Origin: Streptomyces vietnamensis
GTDB taxonomy: Bacteria; Actinomycetota; Actinomycetes; Streptomycetales; Streptomycetaceae
Direction: 5' to 3'
NCBI RefSeq assembly: GCF_000830005.1
Contig: NZ_CP010407.1
Coordinates: 2,027,001 to 2,091,000 of the forward strand
Length of the DNA: 64,000 nucleotides
Shown: one piece after another, positions 8,263 to 17,122 of the stretch
Position numbering within the stretch: the stretch's first letter is position 1
Layout: every line of letters begins with the position of its first letter
The notes under the pieces: generated by a model
What the model saw: only the letters and a program-made list of their open reading frames with translations
Database searches by the model: none
What the model was told of the DNA's origin: nothing
Made by a program: the position numbers and the translations under genes

Positions 8263-9261
8263 TCAGCCGCGGTTGCGGGCGCGCGAGCGGGTCACGGCGA
8301 GGGCGCCGCCGCCGGCGACGAGGAGGGCGAGCGCCCCGCCCGCGATGTACGGGGTGGTGGAGCTGGAGCCGGTCTCGGCGAGGTTCTCGGTGGGCGTGGT
8401 GCCGCCGTTGTTCGTCTTGATGCCGCCGGCGTCGCTCGGCTTGACCGAGGGCTGCTGCGTGGGCTGCCCGGTCGGCTGGTGCGTGGGCTGCCCGGTCGGC
8501 TTCTCGGTGGGCTTCTCCGTGGGCTTCTCGGTCGGGGCCGCGCCCTTGGGCGTCTCGCAGGTGGCCTCGGCGAGGGTCACCGTGCCGTTGACCTCGGCGA
8601 CGCCGAGCTTCAGCGGGTTGACCTCCACCTTGAGTTCGAGGGCCGTGGCCGCGGCGGTGCGGGAGGTCGTGGACGTACGGGAGAGGTCCAGGGTGACCTG
8701 TCCGACGCCCGGCACGCTCACCCGGGTCCGGCCGGCCGCGGACAGGGTGGTCTTCTTGCCGAACACGGTGACGTGGCCGAGGACGTTGGACTGGGCGACC
8801 GGCTTCTTCCCCACCTCGCACAGCGCCTTGGACGTGACCTTCTCGACTTCGATGAGCGAGAGCAGCGGGATGCCGGGGACGTGGACCCGGGCCTTGACGA
8901 GGTTGACGTACCCCTCGGCCTTCTTCTCGTCCACGGTCGCGTCCGCGGTGGCGACGTCGGCCTTGAGGAGGTCGATCGGCTCCCCGCCCTCGGCCCCCTG
9001 CACCTTCACGGAGAGCGCGGTCTCGTTCTCGCTCTCGGGCGCCTTGACCTCGTTGAGGGAGGCCCGCACCGGCACGTTCACGGTCTTGCCGAGGAGGGAG
9101 ACGTCAAGGCCGGCCCGCAGCACGGCGGCGGTGGCGCGCCCTTCGCCGCCCGTGGCGTGCGCCGCGGGGGCCGCGAGGAGCACGGGTCCGACGGCCAGGG
9201 CGGCGACGGTCGCGGCGGCGGCGGTGCGACGTACGGGCATGCGGAAGGTGTTGCTGTTCAA
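8263..9261 (-). CDS. Secreted LAETG surface protein (sortase E substrate)
   Basis: A TTG at 9261 (GGGGG ten bases upstream) gives 332 residues; ATG 9240 would give 325. The N-terminus is a Sec signal with a hydrophobic core ending in AAPAAHA. The middle, about 220 residues of beta-rich repeats with four cysteines or fewer, matches no enzyme I recognise. A Thr/Pro-rich linker of TEKP and GQPT units follows at about residues 255-285. The C-terminus has LAETG, a hydrophobic helix and an Arg-rich tail, the anchoring signal for the class E sortases of Streptomyces. It would be covalently attached to peptidoglycan. Function is unknown. Confidence 0.85.
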   Translation of the reverse strand: MNSNTFRMPVRRTAAAATVAALAVGPVLLAAPAAHATGGEGRATAAVLRAGLDVSLLGKTVNVPVRASLNEVKAPESENETALSVKVQGAEGGEPIDLLKADVATADATVDEKKAEGYVNLVKARVHVPGIPLLSLIEVEKVTSKALCEVGKKPVAQSNVLGHVTVFGKKTTLSAAGRTRVSVPGVGQVTLDLSRTSTTSRTAAATALELKVEVNPLKLGVAEVNGTVTLAEATCETPKGAAPTEKPTEKPTEKPTGQPTHQPTGQPTQQPSVKPSDAGGIKTNNGGTTPTENLAETGSSSTTPYIAGGALALLVAGGGALAVTRSRARNRG

Positions 9262-9579
9262 AATGGTGGAACCCCCACAGGAGACATGGCGTCGCCGGCC
9301 GCTCACCACGGGGACGGTGGGTCGGCACGGCCTCGGCGACTTGAGACACCGGAATCTTTACGCACGGAGAGTGAACCGGCAGTCGCCTGACGTGAGTTCA
9401 CTCCAAAGGGGGGTTTCCGTGTTCATTTTCGATTTTTCTCCATACAACCATTCCCTGTTGTCCCGCGTGTTTCGTACGGGGTGGTGCGCGCGGGATGGGT
9501 GAGAACGAGCCGGGTCGGGCCCGGGTCACGGATCGTCAACCCGGCGACGGTGGCGGATCCCGGACTCCTGTAGCCTAAT
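9262..9579. other. Divergent intergenic region, LAETG gene / iron-regulated pair
   Basis: About 320 bases of noticeably lower GC, with T-rich stretches around 9400-9470, separate two divergent genes. No ORF with coding bias is visible. It should carry both promoters; the only site I can name is the iron box at its right end. Confidence 0.6.
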
Positions 9580-9598
9580 TTAGGCCAGCCTAACCTAA
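9580..9598. promoter_or_regulatory. Iron box (DmdR/IdeR-type operator)
   Basis: TTAGGCCAGCCTAACCTAA fits the actinobacterial iron-box consensus (TTAGGTTAGGCTNACCTAA) with few changes. It lies 15 bases before the GTG of the acylase gene, overlapping a TAGCCTAATTT stretch that may serve as a -10 region. It predicts repression by Fe2+-loaded DmdR1/IdeR and expression under iron limitation. Confidence 0.85.
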
Positions 9599-9613
9599 CC
9601 CGAGAAGGGCTCC

Positions 9614-11686
9614 GTGAGCATCGAGGTCTACCGGGACGCCTGGGGCGTCCCCCATCTACGGGCCGCGGACCCGGACGGACTCGCCTTCGCCCAGGGGCGG
9701 GTCACCGCCCGCGACCGCGCCTGGCAGCTGGAGGTCGAGCGGCACCGGGCGCAGGGCACCACCGCCGCCTTCCTCGGCGCCGCCGAGCTCGGCTGGGACG
9801 CCTTCGTCCGGCGGGCCCGGCTCGCCGACACCGCCCGCCGCTGCTTCGCACGGCTCGAAGAGACCGACGCGCCGACGGCCGCGTGGGTACGCGCGTACGT
9901 GGACGGGGTCAACGACGGTCTCGCCGAAGGCGCCGACCGCGCACCCGAGTTCGCGCGGACCGGCCTCGCGCCCGGCCGGTGGGAGCCGTGGACGCCGCTC
10001 GCCGTCTGGCTCTCGACCCACATCCTCTTCGCCGGCTTCCCCACCAAGCTGTGGCGGGACGAGGTCGCCCGGCGGCTCGGCGAGGAGTGGACGGAACTCT
10101 TCGCGACGGACGGCCCGGGAACCGCCGGCTCCAACGGCTGGGTGGTCTCCGGCGAACGGACCGCGAGCGGGGCGGCCCTGGTGGCCGGCGACCCGCACCG
10201 GTTCGTCGAGGCGCCGGGCGTCTACCAGCAGATCCGGCTCGCCTGCCCCGCGTACGACGTGGTGGGCCTGGCCGTGCCCGGCGTCCCCGGACTCGCCCAC
10301 TTCGGCCACACCGGGCCGGTGGCCTGGGCGATCACCAACGCGATGGCGGACTACCAGGACCTGTACCGGGAACGACTGCGCCGGCTCCCCGACGGGAGCG
10401 TGGAGGCCCTCGGCCCGGACGGCTGGGCCCCGGCGGCCGTACACCGGGAGACGATCGAGGTCGCGGGCGCGGAGCCGGTGGTGATCGAGGCGATCGAGAC
10501 GGCCCGGGGGCCGGTGGTCGTCGACACGGACGGTGGCGCGGCCGACGGCTGGGAGGCCCTCGCCCTGCGGTACCCGCCCCGGGTCACCGGGGAGCTCGGC
10601 TTCGGGGTGCTGCCCGCGCTGCTCCGCGCCCGGACCGTCGCCGACGTGGACGCCGCCCTCGACTGCTGGGTCGAGCCGGTGAACGTCGTCCAGGCCGCCG
10701 ACACCCGGGGCGGCCTCCTGCACCGGGTCGCCGGCCACGTGCCCGTACGGAACCGGACCAACTCCCTGCGCGTCGTGCCCGCTTGGGACCCGGCGCACGC
10801 CTGGGCCGACGCGCCCGCGCCGCTGCCCCGCGCCGAGGTCCGCGGGCACGCCGTGATGGCCAACGCCCGGGGCCTGGCCGCGCCCCTGGGCGTCGAGTTC
10901 GCCCCGCCGCACCGGGCGGACCGGATCGAGGAGCTGCTCGGCGCCTCGGCGGCCTGGACCCCGGAGACGACGGCCGCGGTCCACGCGGACACCGACAACC
11001 CCTCGGCGGCCCGCCTCCTGGAGGCGGTACGACGCGCGGGCGAGGGCCTCTCCCCCGCCGGCTCCGACGTCCGGGAACGGCTGCTCGCCTGGGACCGGCG
11101 GATGGACGCGCAGAGCACCGACGCCGGTCTCTACGCGGCCGTGCGCGGGGCCGTCGTACGCCGCCTCGCCGCGCACGAGGCCTTCGCGGCGCTGCGCGAA
11201 CCCGCCCCGTACCCCGAGCTGTTCCGGCCCTGGCTGCTCCTCGGGCCGCGCGTCGCGTACGCCCTGGAGACGCTGCTCGTGGCCGGGCCCGTGCCCGCCG
11301 GGGACGTCGACCGGATCGTGCGCGAGGCGCTCGACGAGGTCGGCGCCGGCGAGCCGCCCGCCGCCTGGGGCGTGACGCACCGGCTGGCGCCCTGGCAGGC
11401 GCTGCCCGATCCCGACGACGGGCAGTGGCCGGGGCTCGGCGGGGACCACGACTGCGTGCTGTCCACGTCCAGCGTGCCCGGGTGGACCGACCGCAGCGCC
11501 CGCGCCTCCGCCGCCCGGTACGTCTGGGACCTCGCCGACCGGGAACGGAGCCGCTGGATCGTGCCGTTCGGCGCGTCCGGCGTCCCCGGCGACCCGCACC
11601 ACCGCGACCAACTCCCCCTGTGGCTGCGGGGCGAACTCGCCCCCGTCACCACCGACTGGCAGAAGCTCACGAAGGAGCAGGGATGA
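9614..11686 (+). CDS. Penicillin acylase-family Ntn hydrolase, iron-regulated
   Basis: This 690-residue member of the penicillin amidase (S45) family would self-cleave before Ser173 in GTAGSNGWVVSG, giving an alpha chain of about 172 residues and a beta chain of about 518. Later conserved Asn/Arg stretches include FGHTGPVAWAITNAMADYQDLY. No signal peptide is visible, so it looks cytoplasmic, unlike classical penicillin acylases and PvdQ. GTG 9614 follows AGAAGGG. It lies 15 bases after an iron box and overlaps a siderophore-type acetyltransferase gene. This suggests removal or exchange of an acyl group on a siderophore or its precursor; that role is inference. Acyl-homoserine lactone or antibiotic hydrolysis are alternatives. 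Confidence 0.85.
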   Translation: MSIEVYRDAWGVPHLRAADPDGLAFAQGRVTARDRAWQLEVERHRAQGTTAAFLGAAELGWDAFVRRARLADTARRCFARLEETDAPTAAWVRAYVDGVNDGLAEGADRAPEFARTGLAPGRWEPWTPLAVWLSTHILFAGFPTKLWRDEVARRLGEEWTELFATDGPGTAGSNGWVVSGERTASGAALVAGDPHRFVEAPGVYQQIRLACPAYDVVGLAVPGVPGLAHFGHTGPVAWAITNAMADYQDLYRERLRRLPDGSVEALGPDGWAPAAVHRETIEVAGAEPVVIEAIETARGPVVVDTDGGAADGWEALALRYPPRVTGELGFGVLPALLRARTVADVDAALDCWVEPVNVVQAADTRGGLLHRVAGHVPVRNRTNSLRVVPAWDPAHAWADAPAPLPRAEVRGHAVMANARGLAAPLGVEFAPPHRADRIEELLGASAAWTPETTAAVHADTDNPSAARLLEAVRRAGEGLSPAGSDVRERLLAWDRRMDAQSTDAGLYAAVRGAVVRRLAAHEAFAALREPAPYPELFRPWLLLGPRVAYALETLLVAGPVPAGDVDRIVREALDEVGAGEPPAAWGVTHRLAPWQALPDPDDGQWPGLGGDHDCVLSTSSVPGWTDRSARASAARYVWDLADRERSRWIVPFGASGVPGDPHHRDQLPLWLRGELAPVTTDWQKLTKEQG

Positions 11687-12243
11687 CCACCGCCGTACAC
11701 GTCCAGACCGTCGAGGGCTTCGGAACCGTCACGGTCCGCCCGGTCGACCCCGACGGCGACGCCCCGCTCCTGCACGGCTGGGTCAACGAGGAGCGGGCCC
11801 GCTTCTGGGGCATGGCCGGGACCACCGTCGAACAGGTACGGGAGATCTACGCGCACCTCGACTCGCTGACCACGCACCACGGTTACCTGGTCGGCCGGGA
11901 CGGGGAGCCGGTCGCCCTCTTCCAGACGTACGACCCCGGGGCCGACCGGGTGAGCGAGTGCTACGAGGTGCGGCCGGGCGACATCGGCGTACACCTGCTC
12001 GTCGCGCCGGGCCTCGCCCCCGAGCCGGGCTTCACCGGCCGGCTGCTCGTCGCGCTCGTCGACTTCTCGCTGAAGGACCGCACCCGGATCGTGATCGAGC
12101 CCGACGCCGCCAACGAGAAGGCGATCGCCCGCATGGTGCGGGCCGGTTTCGAGCTGGGCCCTGAGGTCGTGCTCCCCGAGGTGGACCTGCCGGAGGTCTT
12201 CATCCCGGAGAAGCGGGCCCGGTTGGCGTTCCTGAGCCGCTGA
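11683..12243 (+). CDS. GNAT acetyltransferase of the IucB/AlcB/MbtK siderophore type
   Basis: A 186-residue protein with the features of hydroxamate-forming acyltransferases: WVNEERARFWGMAG near residue 28, HGYLVGRDGEPVALFQTYDP, PGDIGVHLLVAPG, and VIEPDAANEKAIARMVRAGF. These enzymes acylate N6-hydroxylysine or a similar hydroxylamine during siderophore assembly. The ATG overlaps the acylase stop (ATGA) with AAGGAG just upstream, so the two are translated together from the iron-box promoter. No lysine/ornithine monooxygenase or NIS/NRPS gene is nearby. The partner pathway must therefore be encoded elsewhere. Confidence 0.85.
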   Translation: MTTAVHVQTVEGFGTVTVRPVDPDGDAPLLHGWVNEERARFWGMAGTTVEQVREIYAHLDSLTTHHGYLVGRDGEPVALFQTYDPGADRVSECYEVRPGDIGVHLLVAPGLAPEPGFTGRLLVALVDFSLKDRTRIVIEPDAANEKAIARMVRAGFELGPEVVLPEVDLPEVFIPEKRARLAFLSR

Positions 12244-12286
12244 CGGGCCGGGGCTGGGCTCGGCCCGGCCCGGCCGGCCGACCGGC

Positions 12287-12323
12287 CGGGGGCCCGCCCC
12301 TCGGCCCGGTCACCCGGCCCCCG
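12287..12323. terminator. Possible bidirectional terminator
   Basis: CGGGGGCC pairs with GGCCCCCG across a 21-base loop, inside a GGCC-rich 90-bp spacer between convergent genes. The stem is short, and other foldings are possible. Confidence 0.35.
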
Positions 12324-12337
12324 ACCGGTGGGGGCGC

Positions 12338-13423
12338 TCAGCCCACGACCCTGCCGTTGACGACGATCCGGCGCGGTGCCGCGAGGACGCGGACGTCCGC
12401 GCGCGGGTCCTCGCCGTAGACGACGAGGTCGGCCGGGGCGCCCTCCTCCAGGGAGGGGCGGCCCAGCCAGGCCCTGGCCCCCCAGGCGGTGGCCGCGAGC
12501 GCGTCGATCGGCGGGATCCCGGCCTTCGTCAGCTCCTCGACCTCCTCGGCGACCAGGCCGTGGGCGAGGGAGCCGCCCGCATCGGTGCCGACGAAGACGG
12601 GCACGCCCGCGTCGAAGGCGGCGCGGACGGTGTCGTACCGGCGCTCGTGGAGCCGGCGCATATGGGCCGACCAGCGGGGGAACTTCTCCTGCCCGCCGTC
12701 GGCGAGGTGCGGGAAGGTCGCGATGTTGACGAGGGTCGGGACGATGGCGACGCCCCGCTCCGCGAAGAGCGGGATCGTCTCCTCGGTGAGCCCGGTGGCG
12801 TGCTCGATGCAGTCGATGCCGGCCTCGACGAGGTCCCGGAGCGAGTCCTCGGCGAAGCAGTGGGCGGTGACCCGGGCGCCGAGCCGGTGCGCCTCCGCGA
12901 TGGCCGCCTCGACCTCGGCGCGCGGCCAGCAGGCCGTGAGGTCGCCCGCCTCCCGGTCGATCCAGTCGCCGACGAGCTTGACCCAGCCGTCGCCGCGGCG
13001 GGCCTCGCGGCCGACGTACGCCACGAGGTCGGCGGGCTCGATCTCGTGGGCGTAGTTACGGATGTAACGGCGGGTGCGGGCGATGTGCCGGCCCGCCCGG
13101 ATGACCTTCGGGAGGTCCTCGCGCTCGTCGATCCAGCGGGTGTCGGAGGGCGAGCCCGCGTCCCGGATGAGGAGCGTCCCGGCGTCCCGGTCGGTGAGGG
13201 CCTGCTTCTCGCTGGTGGCCTCGTCGACGGGGCCGTGCCGGTCGAGTCCCACGTGGCAGTGGGCGTCGACGAGGCCGGGGAGCACCCAGCCCTCCACGGT
13301 CACGGCCTCGGCGGCGGGCCGCTCGAAGGTGATCCGGCCGTCGACGCACCACAGTTCGTCGCGTACGTCCTCCGGGCCGACGAGCACCCGCCCCTTCACG
13401 TGCAGCACCTCGTGATCGCTCAT
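12338..13423 (-). CDS. Metal-dependent amidohydrolase
   Basis: A 361-residue amidohydrolase-superfamily enzyme of the imidazolonepropionase/prolidase-like branch. Metal ligands are visible as HCH (LVDAHCHVGLD), a central WVKLVGDW lysine region, AHCFAEDS, CIEHATGL, and the catalytic aspartate in GTDAGGS. The C-terminal strand returns to the small beta domain (RIVVNGRVVG). ATG 13423 begins MSDHEVLHVKGRVLVG, the normal start of the N-terminal beta domain. The substrate cannot be read from sequence; a cyclic imide, peptide or carbamate is likely. It runs the same way as the beta-propeller gene upstream, with 34 bases between. Confidence 0.88.
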   Translation of the reverse strand: MSDHEVLHVKGRVLVGPEDVRDELWCVDGRITFERPAAEAVTVEGWVLPGLVDAHCHVGLDRHGPVDEATSEKQALTDRDAGTLLIRDAGSPSDTRWIDEREDLPKVIRAGRHIARTRRYIRNYAHEIEPADLVAYVGREARRGDGWVKLVGDWIDREAGDLTACWPRAEVEAAIAEAHRLGARVTAHCFAEDSLRDLVEAGIDCIEHATGLTEETIPLFAERGVAIVPTLVNIATFPHLADGGQEKFPRWSAHMRRLHERRYDTVRAAFDAGVPVFVGTDAGGSLAHGLVAEEVEELTKAGIPPIDALAATAWGARAWLGRPSLEEGAPADLVVYGEDPRADVRVLAAPRRIVVNGRVVG

Positions 13424-13457
13424 ACCCGCACTCTACGAGCCGTGTCGAGCGGGCGGG

Positions 13458-14540
13458 TCACGGGCGCCAGTCGGCCTCCAGGTCGTGCGAGGCGGTCTTG
13501 GTGAGCTGCTTCAGGCCGGTGCCGTCGGCCCGTACCAGGAAGAGGTGCTCGGGGTCGGCGTCGTCGGTGCCGCCCCGGGTGAAGACCAGGCGCCTGCCGT
13601 CCGGCGACCAGGAGGGGAACTTGTCGTTGGCCTGGCCCGAGGTGATCTGGCGCACCCCCGAGCCGTCGGGGCGGATGTCGTAGAGGTGGGTGAAGCCGGT
13701 GGAGTCGAGCCGGCTGAAGACGATCCGGTTGCCGCGCGACCAGTCGGGCGTCCAGTCCTGGGAGAAGGCGAGGGTGATCGGCGTCTGGGTCAGGGTGGAC
13801 AGCTCGATCCGCAGCAGCCTGCTGTTCCCGGAGGTGGTGTCCGCGCGGCTGAACGCCAGGTTCTTGCCGTCCGGGGACCACGTGGGGTGGAACTCGTCCT
13901 CCGGGGTGGTGGTGAGCCGGGTGGCGGGGGTGCCGTCGACGTCGGCCACGTAGATCTCGCGCTGGGAGTCGACCGGCCGGGAGTAGGCGATCCGCGTGCC
14001 GTCCGGGGACCAGGCGGGGTCGGAGGCGTCCTTGGTGCCGGGCACGAGCTTCAGGTCGCCACCTGAGGCGTTCATCGTCCAGATGCCGTCGATCGTGCCG
14101 TCGAGGCTGTAGCGCAGGAACGCCACCCGCGTGCCGTCCGGGGACCAGCTGGGCATCACGTCGCTGACGTCGGGGGTGTGGGTGAGCCGGACGGGCGTGC
14201 CGCCGAGCGGGGAGATCCCGTACAGGTCCTCGATGGGCTCCGCCGCGTCGTAGCGGGCGAAGACGATCGTGCGGCCTATGGTCGACCACGCCGAGACGGC
14301 CGCGACCTCCGCGTCGACGGCCCCGGACGCCCCCGATGTCCCGGACACCCCCGACGTCCCGGACGTCACCGCCGTCACCGCCGTCACCGCCGTCCCCGCG
14401 GCTCCCGCCGCTCCCGCGGCGCAGAGGGTCAGCGGCGCGGTGACGGCGAGCGCCGCGGCGGCCACCGCCGCCCGGCGCAGCAGCGCTCTGTCGTGCACGC
14501 CGGTTCTCCCGCTTCCGGTGCTTCTGACCATGGTGTCCAC
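13458..14540 (-). CDS. Secreted TolB/PD40-type beta-propeller protein
   Basis: About six repeats carry the SWSPDGTRVAF-type motif typical of TolB/DPP-IV-like PD40 blades. They are preceded by a signal peptide (Arg-rich start, hydrophobic AAVAAAALAVTAPL) and a Thr/Ser/Val low-complexity segment (TAVTAV, SGTSGVSG). GTG 14540 lies six bases after GGGAGGAA and gives 360 residues; ATG 14531 is the alternative. It is probably exported and bound to a partner or substrate; no catalytic residues are evident. The upstream amidohydrolase-like gene follows on the same strand. Confidence 0.82.
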   Translation of the reverse strand: MDTMVRSTGSGRTGVHDRALLRRAAVAAAALAVTAPLTLCAAGAAGAAGTAVTAVTAVTSGTSGVSGTSGASGAVDAEVAAVSAWSTIGRTIVFARYDAAEPIEDLYGISPLGGTPVRLTHTPDVSDVMPSWSPDGTRVAFLRYSLDGTIDGIWTMNASGGDLKLVPGTKDASDPAWSPDGTRIAYSRPVDSQREIYVADVDGTPATRLTTTPEDEFHPTWSPDGKNLAFSRADTTSGNSRLLRIELSTLTQTPITLAFSQDWTPDWSRGNRIVFSRLDSTGFTHLYDIRPDGSGVRQITSGQANDKFPSWSPDGRRLVFTRGGTDDADPEHLFLVRADGTGLKQLTKTASHDLEADWRP

Positions 14541-14724
14541 CCCATTCCTCCCGGCGGGCTCCTGCGGCACCGCTCCGGCCCGCAACATCCCACCGACAGG
14601 GCCCCGTAGGGAAGCGTCCGGGGCCGACGGTACGAGCCCTGTGACACGCTCCGAACGCCGTCGTGACGGCGCGTCGCCTCCCCGCCGGGCGGAGCGCTTA
14701 CGCTGGCACGAGCTCCATCCCGAT

Positions 14725-14762
14725 GTATGCGACACGCATACGACACGCGTGCGACACCGAAG
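14725..14762. promoter_or_regulatory. Phased 11-bp direct repeats and a palindrome before the aminotransferase gene
   Basis: CGACAC occurs three times at exactly 11-bp steps (14730, 14741, 14752), once per helical turn. The first copy lies in the palindrome GTATGCGACACGCATAC (14725-14741). The block ends about ten bases before the start of the aminotransferase gene's translation-initiation region. It looks like a binding site for a DNA-binding protein; the regulator is unknown. Confidence 0.6.
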
Positions 14763-14773
14763 AAGGAACCTCC

Positions 14774-15877
14774 GTGACCGTGACACATCCGCTGCTGGAC
14801 CTGGCCCCGCTGACCGCCGCGCACTTCGCGTCGATCGAGCGCCGGGTCGCCGCCCTGCTCTCCACGGAGCAGGACGTGGTGATCACCCAGGGCGAGGCGC
14901 TGCTGCCCCTGGAGGGGTGCATCCGCAGCGGCGCGCGGGCCGGTTCGACCGCGCTGAACGTCGTCACCGGTCCGTACGGGCAGACCTTCGGGAACTGGCT
15001 GCGGGACTGCGGGGCGACCGTGGTCGACCTGGAGGTGCCCTTCCACACGGCGGTGTCGGCCGAGCAGGTGGAGCGGGCGCTCGCCGAGCACCCGGAGATC
15101 GACTTCGTGTCGCTCGTGCACGCGGAGGCGGCGACCGGCAACACCAACCCGGTGGCGGAGATCGGCGAGGTCGTGCGGGCGCACGGCGCGCTGTTCTACC
15201 TGGACGCGGTGGCGTCGATCGGCGCCGAGCCGGTGCTGCCGGACGCCTGGGGCGTGGACATGTGCATCATCGGCGCGCAGAAGGCCATGGGCGGCCCCGC
15301 GGGCGTGTCGGCGGTGTCGGTGAGCGCGCGGGCCTGGGAGCGGTTCGCCGCCAACCCGGCCGCGCCGCGCCGCTCGTACCTCTCCCTCCTCGACTGGAAG
15401 GAGCGCTGGATCGACGGCGGCCGGAAGGCTCTGCTGCACGCTCCGGCGCAGCTGGAGATGCTGGCCCTCGAAGCCTGTGTGGAGCGGATCGAGGCCGAGG
15501 GCCTGGACGCGCTGATGGCCCGGCACGCCTCGGCGGCGGCCGCGACCCGCGCGGGCGCGCTGGCCCTGGGCGGCGGTCTGGAGCCGTACGTGTACGAGGC
15601 GAAGGACGCGGCGCCGGTGGCGACGACGCTCCGCGTGCCGGCGGGTCTCGACGCCTCGGAGCTGGTGGCGAAGGCCCTCGCGGCCGATCCGTCGCTGCCG
15701 CTGATCGCGGGCGGCGGGGCGCTTGCCAAGGAGATGATCCGGGTCAACCACTACGGGGTGGACGCGACGCCGGGTGCCGTGCAGTCCTCGCTCGCGGCCC
15801 TGGGCGCGGCGCTCGGCGAGTCGGGCCGTGCGGTGGACCTGGAGGGCGCGCGCCGGGCGGTCACGGAGGCCTGGTAG
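14774..15877 (+). CDS. Class V PLP-dependent aminotransferase
   Basis: A 367-residue fold-type I enzyme of the alanine-glyoxylate / pyridoxamine-pyruvate aminotransferase group. The PLP lysine is Lys170 in [13 protein letters not shown], with the cofactor aspartate in [10 protein letters not shown] and a substrate-binding region near [14 protein letters not shown] 14774 has AAGGAA six bases upstream. It stands alone between a divergent secreted propeller gene and a convergent flavoenzyme. Phased repeats in its upstream region suggest dedicated control. The exact amino donor is not evident. Confidence 0.88.
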   Translation: MTVTHPLLDLAPLTAAHFASIERRVAALLSTEQDVVITQGEALLPLEGCIRSGARAGSTALNVVTGPYGQTFGNWLRDCGATVVDLEVPFHTAVSAEQVERALAEHPEIDFVSLVHAEAATGNTNPVAEIGEVVRAHGALFYLDAVASIGAEPVLPDAWGVDMCIIGAQKAMGGPAGVSAVSVSARAWERFAANPAAPRRSYLSLLDWKERWIDGGRKALLHAPAQLEMLALEACVERIEAEGLDALMARHASAAAATRAGALALGGGLEPYVYEAKDAAPVATTLRVPAGLDASELVAKALAADPSLPLIAGGGALAKEMIRVNHYGVDATPGAVQSSLAALGAALGESGRAVDLEGARRAVTEAW

Positions 15878-15891
15878 CCGTGCGTACGGGG

Positions 15892-15920
15892 AAGGGGCGG
15901 GGGTCGGACCCCCGCCCCTT
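15892..15920. terminator. Strong bidirectional hairpin terminator
   Basis: AAGGGGCGGGGGTC is followed after one base by its exact complement, giving a 12-14 bp GC stem with A and T tracts at both ends. It sits between the convergent aminotransferase and flavoenzyme genes. Confidence 0.88.
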
Positions 15921-15935
15921 TCGCGTGCCCGGGGT

Positions 15936-17006
15936 TCAGAGCGCGGGGTAGTCGATGTAGCCCTCGGGGCCGCCGGCGTACATGGTGGCGGGGTTCGGGG
16001 AGGCGTAGGGGCCGTCGGTCTTCAGGCGGGCGGGCAGGTCGGGGTTGGCGATGAAGAGCCTGCCGTACGCGACGAGGTCGGTGGTGCCGTCCTCGATCAG
16101 GGCGAGGGACTCGGCGCCGGTCGGGTCGGCGCCGGTGGCCGGGTTGAGGATGAAGGTGCCGGCGAACCGCTTGCGCAGGTCGAGGACGAGCGGGCGGCGC
16201 TCGGGGCCGGTCTCCAGGACGTGGAGGTAGGCGATGCCGACGGGCTCGATCGCGGTGACGAGCCGGGTGTAGAGCTCGTCGGTGTCGGTCTCGCTGATGT
16301 CGTTGAGGGTGTTGGCCGGGGAGATGCGCAGGCCGGTGCGCTCGGGGCCGATCTCGGCGGCGACGGCCTTGACGACCTCGACGGCGAAGCGGATGCGGTT
16401 CTCGACCGGGCCGCCCCACTCGTCGGTGCGGTGGTTGGAGCCGGAGGCGAGGAACTGCTGGATCAGGTAGCCGTTGGCGCCGTGGATCTCGACGCCGTCG
16501 AAGCCGGCCTCGACGGCGTTGCGGGCGGCGGAGGCGAAGCCGGCGATCGCCTCGTGCACCTGGTCGCCGGTGAGCTCGCGCGGGGCGACGTAGTCCTTGG
16601 GGCCCTCGTGCGTGTAGACCTGGCCGGCGGCGGCGATCGGCGAGGGGCCGACGGGGTGGAGGTCGCCGTCGAGGATGTCGGGGTGGCCGATCCGGCCGGA
16701 GTGCATGAGCTGGGCGAAGATCCGGCCGCCGCGCTCGTGGACGGCGGTGGTGACCTCGCGCCAGGCGGCGATCTGCTCGCGGCTGTGGAGGCCGGGGGTG
16801 TTGGGGTAGCCCTGGCCCTCGGGGACGGGCTGGATGCCTTCGGTGATGATCAGGCCGGCGGAGGCGCGCTGGGCGTAGTACTCGGCGACGATCGCCGACG
16901 GGGTGCCGTCCTCGCCGTTGGCGCGGCTGCGGGTCATGGGGGCCATCGCGATGCGGTTGGCGAGGCGGGTTCCGGCGAGGTCGATCGGGTCGAATGCAGT
17001 GGTCAC
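15936..17006 (-). CDS. Old Yellow Enzyme family ene-reductase (NemA-like)
   Basis: A 356-residue FMN-dependent NADPH:alkene reductase. It has the N-terminal [13 protein letters not shown], active-site [12 protein letters not shown] with the His/Asn pair, [13 protein letters not shown], and C-terminal FMN-phosphate segments near [14 protein letters not shown]. Such enzymes reduce electrophilic enals, enones, quinones and nitro compounds. The gene is divergent from a cysteine-containing MarR regulator and shares a 116-bp promoter region containing inverted repeats. This matches the NemR/NemA logic of electrophile-induced detoxification, although the regulator family differs. Confidence 0.93.
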   Translation of the reverse strand: MTTAFDPIDLAGTRLANRIAMAPMTRSRANGEDGTPSAIVAEYYAQRASAGLIITEGIQPVPEGQGYPNTPGLHSREQIAAWREVTTAVHERGGRIFAQLMHSGRIGHPDILDGDLHPVGPSPIAAAGQVYTHEGPKDYVAPRELTGDQVHEAIAGFASAARNAVEAGFDGVEIHGANGYLIQQFLASGSNHRTDEWGGPVENRIRFAVEVVKAVAAEIGPERTGLRISPANTLNDISETDTDELYTRLVTAIEPVGIAYLHVLETGPERRPLVLDLRKRFAGTFILNPATGADPTGAESLALIEDGTTDLVAYGRLFIANPDLPARLKTDGPYASPNPATMYAGGPEGYIDYPAL

Positions 17007-17030
17007 GGCTGTCCCTCACATGGAATATGT

Positions 17031-17090
17031 GGTCGGCCAACTAATTGGGCCGATGCCACTGTAACCCATTTCATTGGCCGACCAAGGTAA
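17031..17090. promoter_or_regulatory. Operator region between OYE and MarR genes
   Basis: GGTCGGCCAA (17031-17040) and TTGGCCGACC (17074-17083) are perfect inverted 10-mers about 33 bases apart. The first is also half of a near-palindrome continuing to GGGCCGA (17053). The sites lie 25-80 bases from both start codons and are good candidates for MarR dimers repressing both genes. Confidence 0.65.
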
Positions 17091-17122
17091 TCTTGTGGGG
17101 AGAGCCGTCCCGAGGAGCCCGC

